Of a DNA stretch of 64,000 bases, positions 25,732 through 31,774 are shown one piece after another (the first letter of the stretch is position 1; every line of letters begins with the position of its first letter). The position numbers and the translations under genes were made by a program. The stretch is from Sorangium cellulosum (GTDB taxonomy: Bacteria > Myxococcota_A > Polyangia > Polyangiales > Polyangiaceae): assembly GCF_004135735.1 (NCBI RefSeq), contig NZ_CP012670.1:4237501-4301500 (forward strand), written 5' to 3'. Below the pieces are notes generated by a model. The model ran no database searches, was not told the origin of the DNA, and saw only the letters and a list, made by a program, of their open reading frames with translations.

Positions 25732-25953
25732 TTCCGGTCAGCGCAGCGCGCTTACCAGGCAAAGCGACATGATGTGTTCTTGACGACGTGAGCGTCACAT
25801 CAACTCCAGATTCCGATGAGCGCAGCGCGCTTACCAGGCAAAGCGACATGGTGTGTTCTTGATGGCGCGAGCGTCACATCAACCCCAGATTCCGATGAGC
25901 GCAGCGCGCTTGCCAGGCAAAGCGACATGACGTGTTCCTGACGACGCGAGCGT
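25732..25953. repeat. 79-bp tandem repeat, 2.8 copies
   Basis: Units begin at 25732, 25811 and 25890 and are highly similar; the third stops after about 64 bp. Each contains GCGCAGCGCGCTTACCAGG and ends in ATTCCGATGA. Copy 1 contains an inverted pair TGATGTG/CACATCA that could form a stem, copy 2 keeps it with one G-T change, and copy 3 has lost the right arm. The array lies between divergent genes, immediately upstream of the Gly-rich lipoprotein. Confidence 0.9.
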
Positions 25954-26091
25954 CCTGCCGGCTCCGGGTCGAGGCGGCGCTCGCTGCGGAGGGCGCTGCG
26001 GGCTCGGGCGCTGCGGGCTCACGAGGCCGCGCCGGGGGGCGCGCCCTGCGGCCTGCCTCCGCCGGGGGGTTTCGTGCGAACATGGGCGTCC

Positions 26092-26574
26092 ATGGACGCG
26101 AACCTCAGGGACAGGGTGCGCGAGCTGCTCGAGGCCGGCGGCGGAGAGCCGCTGGAAGGCGGCCGCTTCCTGCCGCTCGTCACGCTCGAATCCGGCGCGC
26201 GGGTGGGGCTCGACAGCGCGGGAGCCTGGGTCTTCGCGCCCGACGGCGGGGCGGCTCAGGTCTTCGCGCCCGGGCGCGGGCAGGTCTTCTTCGAAGTGCT
26301 GGAGTCGAGGCGGGACGACTTCGACGCGGGCATCGAGGCGGCGGCGAGGGCCGCCGGCCTGCCCGCCGAGGAGGTCGCCTACTCGTTCCCCGCGACCGAC
26401 GTCGTCCGGGCGGTGCTCGCGAAGGGGCTGCCGACCATGACGCGGCTCGCGCTCTCGTGGCTCCGGCTGACGGAGGTGCGCGCGCTCCGCGCCGAGATCG
26501 CGGCCGTCTCGCGCGACCCGACCATGCCGGCGGCCATCCGGGACCTGGCGGAGCGGCTCACCGTCCCCGAGTGA
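26092..26574 (+). CDS. Hypothetical cytoplasmic protein
   Basis: I chose the ATG at 26092 (MDANLRDRVRELLEAGG) over a GTG six codons upstream. The 160-residue protein has a short helical start, a beta-rich middle (GRFLPLVTLESGARVGLDSAGAW, QVFAPGRGQVFFEVLE) and a helical end (ALSWLRLTEVRALRAEIAAV). There is no signal peptide or membrane segment and I do not recognise the family. The stop codon is itself the first three bases of a 29-bp tandem repeat that leads into a long palindrome, before the convergent acyl-CoA dehydrogenase. Confidence 0.75.
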   Translation: MDANLRDRVRELLEAGGGEPLEGGRFLPLVTLESGARVGLDSAGAWVFAPDGGAAQVFAPGRGQVFFEVLESRRDDFDAGIEAAARAAGLPAEEVAYSFPATDVVRAVLAKGLPTMTRLALSWLRLTEVRALRAEIAAVSRDPTMPAAIRDLAERLTVPE

Positions 26575-26687
26575 TCCCCCGTTGCCGCACGGCCCCGTGG
26601 TGATCCCCGGTTGCCGCACGGCCCCGTGGTGATCCCCGGTTGCTGCACGGCCCCGGGGTGATCCCCGGTTGCTGCACGCCCCCGGGG
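26572..26687. repeat. 29-bp tandem repeat, 4 copies, starting on a stop codon
   Basis: Four 29-bp units start at 26572, 26601, 26630 and 26659, each beginning TGATCCCC(G)GTTGC. The TGA of the first unit is the stop codon of the upstream gene. The last unit merges into the left arm of the long palindrome at 26674. No spacers separate the units, so it is not a CRISPR. Confidence 0.9.
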
Positions 26688-26807
26688 GGTGGGGCACGCA
26701 GGGGGCTCACCGGAGGGGCTGGCGTTCCGGCGAGCCACGACAGGGGCTCGCCGGAACGCAAGCCCCGGAGGTGAGCCCCCTGCGTGCCCCACCCCCCGGG
26801 GGCGTGC
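26674..26807. repeat. Long palindrome, copy 1 (80-bp core plus 27-bp outer stem)
   Basis: Left arm 26674-26736 and right arm 26745-26807 are 63-bp inverted repeats with about four mismatches and an 8-bp loop. The inner 80 bp (26701-26780) are nearly identical to the core of the palindrome at 31654-31733; the outer 27 bp of each arm are not. It lies between convergent genes and would act as a bidirectional terminator. Confidence 0.92.
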
Positions 26808-26834
26808 CCGAGGGGGCCGGTGTGGGTGGGACGA

Positions 26835-28694
26835 TCAGACCGTGGCGAACGCGTCGGCCGGGATGTCGAGCGCGGAGGAGTCCTCGCGGCCGAGGAGCTC
26901 GGCGGAGAACTTCGCGTGCGGCAGGACGTTCGCCGCGAAGTAGAGCGCCGCGTGCTTCTTGCCCTCGTAGAACGCGCGGTCCTTGGCGCCGGCGTCGCCC
27001 GCCGGGAGCTGCTCCATCGCCTTCAGCGCGATGACGGCCCCGTCGAGCAGGAGCCAGCCGATCGCGAGCTCGCTCATCATCTCGAGGAAGCGGTTCGCCG
27101 CGAGCGGCACCATCGGCATCTTGCCCATCTGGAACCACGAGAGCAGCCGCATCGCCGTGCCGGCCACGGCCTCGTGCGCCTCGCGGAGCTCCTTCACGCT
27201 CGCGGCGAGCACGGGGTGCTTCTCGTTCGCCTTCACGAACTCGGCCACGTCGTTCAGGAAGGCCTGCAGGTTGGCCCCGCCGGCCTGGCCGAGCTTGCGC
27301 CCGACGAGGTCCATCGCCTGGATGTGGTTCGTGCCCTCGTAGATCGAGAAGACCTTCGCGTCGCGGCAGTACTGCTCGACCGGGTAGTCCTTCGTGTACC
27401 CGGCGCCGCCGAACGTCTGGATCGCCGTCTCGCAGATGCGGAAGGCCTGGTCGGACGAGTACGCCTTGACGAGCGGCACGAGCAGGTCGACCTGCCCCTG
27501 GTTGTACGCGGCCGCGCGATCGTCCTTGCCCTGGTGGACCGCGACCGCGTCCTGGTGGCGCGCGAGCTTGATGATGAGCGCGCGGATGCCCTCCACGCGG
27601 CTCTTCATGTCGAGCAGCATCCGCCGCACGTCCGGGTGGTCGATGATGGGCACGCGCGGCGCCGTCGGATCCTTCCACTGGAGGATCGACGAGCCCTGCT
27701 TCCGGTCCTTCGCATACTCGAGCGCGTTCAGGTACGCCGACGACGCGACCGACACGCCCTGCAGGCCGACGGAGATGCGCGCGCCGTTCATCATCCGGAA
27801 CATCTGCGGCATCCCCTGGTGCTCGACGGTGCCGACGAGCTCGCCGAGGCAGCCGTCGCTCTCGCCGAAGTTGAGCACGCACGTCGACGAGCCGTTGATG
27901 CCCATCTTGTGCTCGATGTTGCCGACGAGGACGTCGTTCGGCTCGCCGAGCGAGCCGTCGTCGCTCACCCGGATCTTCGGCACGATGAAGAGGCTGAGCC
28001 CCTTCGTGCCCGGCGGCGCGCCCTCGACGCGCGCGAGCACGAGGTGCACGACGTTCTCGGTGAGGTCCTGATCGCCGCCGGAGATGAAGATCTTCGTGCC
28101 GCGGATGAGGTACCGGCCGTCGGCTTGTTTGATCGCGACCGTCCGCGACGAGCCGACGTCCGAGCCCGCGTGCGGCTCGGTCAGGCACATCGTCCCGCCC
28201 CACTGCCCGCCGTACATCCGCTTCAGGTAGATGTCGCGCTGCCTCGGCGTGCCGAAGTGCTCGATCACCTCCGCGGCCCCGTACGAGAGCCCGGCGTACA
28301 TGTTGAAGGCCACGTTCGCGCCGCTGAGGAACTCCTCGACCACGGCGTAGAGCGTGAAGGGACCGCCCTGGCCGTCGTACGCGGGCGGCACCGAGACCGA
28401 CTTCCACCCGGCCTCGTACAGCTTGTCCCACGCCTCCTTGAACCCCGGCGGCGTCTTGACCTGCCCCCCTTCGATCCGACAGCCGATCCGATCGCCGACC
28501 GCGTTCAGCGGGCCGCAGACCTCGCACGCGAACTTGTAAGCCTCGTCGACGACCATCGAGATCTCGTCCCGCCCCCACGCGTCGTACGGCGCGTTACCGA
28601 GCAGCTCGTGCAGGCGGAACTGCTCGAAGAGGAGGAAGCGGATCTCGCGGAGGTCGGCCTTGTAGCGGTTCTGGTGGGTCTGGGCATTCGACAT
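26835..28694 (-). CDS. Acyl-CoA dehydrogenase (long form, about 620 aa)
   Basis: This encodes an FAD flavoprotein that oxidises acyl-CoA to trans-2-enoyl-CoA in beta-oxidation. The ATG at 28694 is preceded by GAGGAGG and gives 619 residues, the length of the FadE-like subgroup with an extra C-terminal domain. Visible landmarks are CLTEPHAGSDVG (FAD/substrate signature), GTKIFISGGDQDL, the C-terminal signature QTFGGAGYTKDYPVEQYCRD, and YEGTNHIQAMDL, which carries the catalytic Glu of this subgroup. After it comes the all-helical tail with AANVLPHAKFSAELL. It is divergent from greB. No electron-transfer flavoprotein or thiolase gene is nearby, so the chain-length specificity cannot be judged. 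Confidence 0.93.
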   Translation of the reverse strand: MSNAQTHQNRYKADLREIRFLLFEQFRLHELLGNAPYDAWGRDEISMVVDEAYKFACEVCGPLNAVGDRIGCRIEGGQVKTPPGFKEAWDKLYEAGWKSVSVPPAYDGQGGPFTLYAVVEEFLSGANVAFNMYAGLSYGAAEVIEHFGTPRQRDIYLKRMYGGQWGGTMCLTEPHAGSDVGSSRTVAIKQADGRYLIRGTKIFISGGDQDLTENVVHLVLARVEGAPPGTKGLSLFIVPKIRVSDDGSLGEPNDVLVGNIEHKMGINGSSTCVLNFGESDGCLGELVGTVEHQGMPQMFRMMNGARISVGLQGVSVASSAYLNALEYAKDRKQGSSILQWKDPTAPRVPIIDHPDVRRMLLDMKSRVEGIRALIIKLARHQDAVAVHQGKDDRAAAYNQGQVDLLVPLVKAYSSDQAFRICETAIQTFGGAGYTKDYPVEQYCRDAKVFSIYEGTNHIQAMDLVGRKLGQAGGANLQAFLNDVAEFVKANEKHPVLAASVKELREAHEAVAGTAMRLLSWFQMGKMPMVPLAANRFLEMMSELAIGWLLLDGAVIALKAMEQLPAGDAGAKDRAFYEGKKHAALYFAANVLPHAKFSAELLGREDSSALDIPADAFATV

Positions 28695-28975
28695 GGGAGG
28701 ACCTCCTCGGTGCCACAGCGCCGGGCGCTGGCAGCCGGTTCCCTTGCCGGTCTTCCGCGCAGCTGCAGCATAGTTGTGCATTCGGGTAGCATGCCGCCGC
28801 GCCGCGTCAACATTCGTCCTCGTTGAACGCGCCATCTTGCTGAAATCAGAGGGAATTGGAGGGGCCCGCGGGCCTCCGTGGGCCGCGGCGCGGGCCGTCC
28901 GGGCTCCGGGGTGGGGAGGCGCCGCGGCGGTGGATCTGGTGGGCGGCGCGGCGTAGGCTCGGGCGCGCTCGAACC

Positions 28976-29449
28976 ATGTCCGACCCGGCATACATCACGC
29001 CCAGCGGCGCCAGGAGGCTGTCCGAGGAGCTCGCGCGGCTCCGCTCCGTGGAGCGGCCGCGCATCGTCCAGGAGGTCGCGGACGCCGCGGCGCAGGGCGA
29101 TCGATCGGAGAACGCCGAGTACATCTACGGCAAGAAGAAGCTGCGCGAGATCGACCGGCGGATGCACTTCCTGACCAAGCGGCTGGAGAAGGCCGTGGTG
29201 GTCGATCCGTCGGCGCAGCGCGGCGACAAGATCTTCTTCGGCGCGACGGTCGAGATCGAGGACGAGGACGGCGGGCGCCACACCTACCAGATCGTGGGCG
29301 AGGACGAGATCGACAGCGCGGTCGGGCGCATCAGCTGGCGCTCGCCGGTCGGCCGATCGCTCCTCGGCAAGCGCGCGGGGGACGTGATCACGGTGCGCCG
29401 CCCGGCGGGCGAGACGGAGATGGAGATCATCTCGGTGCGGTACGTCTGA
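28976..29449 (+). CDS. greB: Transcription elongation factor GreB
   Basis: The 157-residue protein has the length of E. coli GreB. It has the N-terminal coiled coil that reaches into the RNA polymerase secondary channel, with the acidic tip region GDRSENAEY at about residues 41-49, then IYGKKKLREIDRR, the GreB-type variant rather than GreA. The C-terminal FKBP-like domain contains IFFGATVEIEDEDGG, VGEDEIDSAVGRISW and SPVGRSLLGKRAGD. It rescues backtracked polymerase by stimulating transcript cleavage. The ATG at 28976 is the natural start (SDPAYITPSG). A GreA gene lies at the right edge of the window, so this organism has both. A glyoxalase gene follows 43 bp downstream. Confidence 0.93.
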   Translation: MSDPAYITPSGARRLSEELARLRSVERPRIVQEVADAAAQGDRSENAEYIYGKKKLREIDRRMHFLTKRLEKAVVVDPSAQRGDKIFFGATVEIEDEDGGRHTYQIVGEDEIDSAVGRISWRSPVGRSLLGKRAGDVITVRRPAGETEMEIISVRYV

Positions 29450-29492
29450 GCGCCGCGCGGGCGCTCGATCCGGAGGAGGAGACAGAGTAGGC

Positions 29493-29888
29493 ATGAGGAT
29501 CTTGCATACGATGCTGCGGGTCGGCGATCTCGAGCGCTCGATCCGCTTCTACAGGGACGTGCTCGGGATGCAGCTCCTGTCGCGGAAGGACTACCCGGAG
29601 GGCAAGTTCACGCTGTGCTTCCTCGGCTACGGGAGGAACCCCGAGCACGCGGAGCTCGAGCTCACGCACAACTGGGGCGTCGAGGAGTACGAGCTCGGCA
29701 CCGCGTACGGGCACGTCGCGCTCGGGGTGGACGACATCCGCGCGGCCTGCGAGCGCATCCGCGCGGCGGGCGGCAAGATCACCCGCGAGCCGGGGCCGAT
29801 GAAGCACGGCACGACGGTGATCGCGTTCGTCGAGGATCCGGACGGCTACAAGGTCGAGCTCATCGAGGAGTCGAGCCGGGCCCGCTAG
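29493..29888 (+). CDS. gloA: Lactoylglutathione lyase (glyoxalase I)
   Basis: The enzyme isomerises the hemithioacetal of methylglyoxal and glutathione to S-lactoylglutathione, detoxifying methylglyoxal. The four metal ligands known from E. coli GloA are at matching positions: H5, E56, H74 and E122. Other landmarks are RVGDLERSIRFYRDVLGM, ELELTHNWG, YGHVALGVDD and EDPDGYKVELIE. The length of 131 residues is typical of the short, Ni-type bacterial enzyme. It is probably co-transcribed with greB 43 bp upstream. An 18-bp tandem repeat begins about 40 bp past its stop. Confidence 0.95.
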   Translation: MRILHTMLRVGDLERSIRFYRDVLGMQLLSRKDYPEGKFTLCFLGYGRNPEHAELELTHNWGVEEYELGTAYGHVALGVDDIRAACERIRAAGGKITREPGPMKHGTTVIAFVEDPDGYKVELIEESSRAR

Positions 29889-29930
29889 GCGGGGCAGGCG
29901 ACCCCGCCCGCGTCGCGGGCGGGGGGCCGC

Positions 29931-30061
29931 GCGCGGGTGGGGTGCCACGCGCGGGTGGGGTGCCACGCGCGGGTGGGGTGCCGCGCGCGGGTGGGGTGCC
30001 GCGCGCGGGTGGGGTGCCGCGCGCGGGTGGGGTGCCGCGCGCGGGTGGGGTGCCGCGCGCG
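29931..30061. repeat. 18-bp tandem repeat, 7 copies
   Basis: Seven 18-bp units (GCGGGTGGGGTGCC plus ACGC or GCGC) run from about 29933 to 30058, filling the gap between the convergent gloA and hypothetical genes. The first units have CCACGC and the later ones CCGCGC. The array is extremely GC-rich with strand-asymmetric G runs. Confidence 0.92.
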
Positions 30062-30066
30062 GACGC

Positions 30067-30981
30067 TCAGGCCGTGGCGACCGGCCCGGCGTCGTTCGCC
30101 GGCGAGGCCGGCGGCAGCGCGCCGTCGGCCGCGGCGGGCGCCTCGTCGGCCGACGGCTTCGCGGCCGCCTCGGAGGCGGCGGCCGCGGCCGCGGCGGCCT
30201 TCTCGGCGTTCGGGCGGCGGCCGCGCGGCTTCTGCAGGAGCGACGGCGCGAGGTCGCCGTCGCCGCCCTCGTGCCAGCGCAGGTAGGCGACGGCGCGGCG
30301 GCACTCCTCGTAGGCCCGGGCCACGAGGGAGATCGCGCGGGCGCGGCGATCGGCGGCGTCGGTGATCTTCGGCGCCGCGGACGAGCCCTTGCCGGGCTTC
30401 GCGGCGAGCGCGGCGAGCAGGCGCACGCCGAGATCCGCGGCCCGATCGAGCTCCACGTCCTCGACCGCGGTCTTGGCGCGGACCTTGTCCCAGGAGCCGC
30501 GGAAGAGCTCGGCGAGGGCGATGAGGTCGCTCGCGAGATCCGTGTGGCCCTTGCCCTTGCGGATGTCGGCGACGCGCTGCTTGTCGAGCAGGTCCCTGTA
30601 CGCGAGCGCCTCGGCGGCGACGAGGAGCCCCTCGCGCAGGCCGGCGGCGTCCTCGGTGAGCTTCTTCGTGTCGAGCTCGTTCGCGGGCGTGCTGTAGAGC
30701 AGGTCGGCGTACCAGGCGGCGAGCGCGTAGTCCTCGAGCTCGTCCAGCGTCTCGATCGGGTGGTTCGGGAGATCGCGGACGATCTCGTCGCGCATCTCGC
30801 GCAGGTGGGGCAGGGCGCCGAGCACGGAGCTCACGGCCTTGGGGACCTCGACGTAGACGGTCACGAGGTCGTCGGGGCCGAGCTCGAGGAGCTTCGGTTC
30901 GACGCGGCCGTACGCCGCGAGGGCGGCGGCCGGCGAGGTGGGGAGGATCGGAGCAGGTGCAGCTTTCGGGGGTCGCGCCAT
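30067..30981 (-). CDS. Hypothetical helical protein with Ala-rich tail
   Basis: From the ATG at 30981 (MARPPKAAPAPIL) the protein has 304 residues and no signal peptide. The central 200 residues are predicted mostly helical: DDLVTVYVEVPKAVSSVLGALP, DELEDYALAAWYADLLYST, KQRVADIRKGKGHTDLASDL, RAISLVARAYEECRRAV. A conserved-looking WYADLLYSTP and LRWHEGGDGDLAPSL stand out, but I cannot name a family. The final 70 residues are low-complexity Ala/Pro/Glu, preceded by a basic patch (KPRGRRPNAEKAA) that could bind nucleic acid. It is divergent from the yciI-like gene. Confidence 0.75.
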   Translation of the reverse strand: MARPPKAAPAPILPTSPAAALAAYGRVEPKLLELGPDDLVTVYVEVPKAVSSVLGALPHLREMRDEIVRDLPNHPIETLDELEDYALAAWYADLLYSTPANELDTKKLTEDAAGLREGLLVAAEALAYRDLLDKQRVADIRKGKGHTDLASDLIALAELFRGSWDKVRAKTAVEDVELDRAADLGVRLLAALAAKPGKGSSAAPKITDAADRRARAISLVARAYEECRRAVAYLRWHEGGDGDLAPSLLQKPRGRRPNAEKAAAAAAAASEAAAKPSADEAPAAADGALPPASPANDAGPVATA

Positions 30982-31314
30982 ACAGATGTCTCCAGCGGAG
31001 GGCGCGCACACTGCCAGACGGAGGCGCGAAGGGAAAGGGGCAGACGGCGGCGCGATGGGAAACGGGGGCGCGCGGCGGCGAGGAGGCCCGGTCGCGTCCA
31101 GCCGAGCCGTGGCGCCGAGCACGCCGCGACCGCGAGATCAAGTCTGGAGAAGGGGACAGGGATACATTACGACTCGGCCGCCGGGATTCTCGCTGCGACC
31201 GCGTGTCCATCGCAGGCTCGAGGTCGCGGTGCATGACCGCGGCCGCACGCAGGCGCGGCGCGACCGCGTCGAGAGGAACGAGAGACGGCCTCGTCTGGCC
31301 GCCTTGGAGGAACC
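30982..31314. other. 333-bp divergent intergenic region
   Basis: This lies between the start of the hypothetical gene (30981, minus) and the start of the YciI-like gene (31315, plus). I see no gene and no clear promoter boxes. A relatively AT-rich patch (GGATACATTACG, near 31160) may mark a promoter. Confidence 0.4.
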
Positions 31315-31623
31315 ATGTACGCGATCGCGATCATCCGTTACCGGCGCCCGCTCGACGAGGTGTCGACCGCCGTCGACGAGCACCGGGCTTACCTGAAGGG
31401 GCTCATGGATCAGGGGCTGTTGCTCGCGTCCGGTCCGCTCGACCCCCGCTCCGGCGGGGCGCTCCTGCTCCGCGTGCCGGACGGGGCGGCGGCGGCGACG
31501 CTGGATCGGATCCGGGACGGCGACCCGTACACGCAGCGGGGGCTTGCGCAATACGAGCTCTTGCCCTGGGTGCCGGTGTTCGGGAAAGAGGAGCTCGACA
31601 GGGTCTTCGCCCCGAAGCCCTGA
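31315..31623 (+). CDS. YciI-like (YCII-domain) protein
   Basis: The start ATG follows TTGGAGGAACC, a good ribosome binding site. The 102-residue protein is a single YCII domain (ferredoxin-like fold, PF03795 type) with the characteristic DEHRAYLKGLMDQGLLLASGPLDP block, which supplies the His/Asp pair proposed as active-site residues. Physiological substrates of this family are mostly unknown; some members act as dehydrochlorinases or in sporulation pathways. The gene ends 15 bp before the outer arm of the second long palindrome, which presumably terminates it. Confidence 0.88.
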   Translation: MYAIAIIRYRRPLDEVSTAVDEHRAYLKGLMDQGLLLASGPLDPRSGGALLLRVPDGAAAATLDRIRDGDPYTQRGLAQYELLPWVPVFGKEELDRVFAPKP

Positions 31624-31637
31624 GGCGCTCGCGGCGG

Positions 31638-31750
31638 GGTGGTGCGGCCCTTTGGGGGCTCACCGGAGGGGCTGAAGTGCAGGCGAGCCACAGAAGAGGC
31701 TCGCCGGAACGCAAGCCCCGGAGGTGAGCCCCCAAAGGGCCGCACCACCC
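31638..31750. repeat. Long palindrome, copy 2 (80-bp core plus about 16-bp outer stem)
   Basis: The left arm begins near 31638 and the right arm ends near 31750. The core 31654-31733 has the same 80-bp length as copy 1, an identical 36-bp right half and about four differences in the left half. The outer stem GGTGGTGCGGCCCTTT/AAAGGGCCGCACCACC is perfect but unrelated to the outer stem of copy 1. It lies between convergent genes. Confidence 0.92.
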
Positions 31751-31774
31751 GCGGCGGCGCGCTCCTGCCAGCGC

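Noticed and set aside
26572..26687. CRISPR or integron-like array
   Set aside because: Only four contiguous 29-bp units without spacers or a neighbouring integrase or cas gene.
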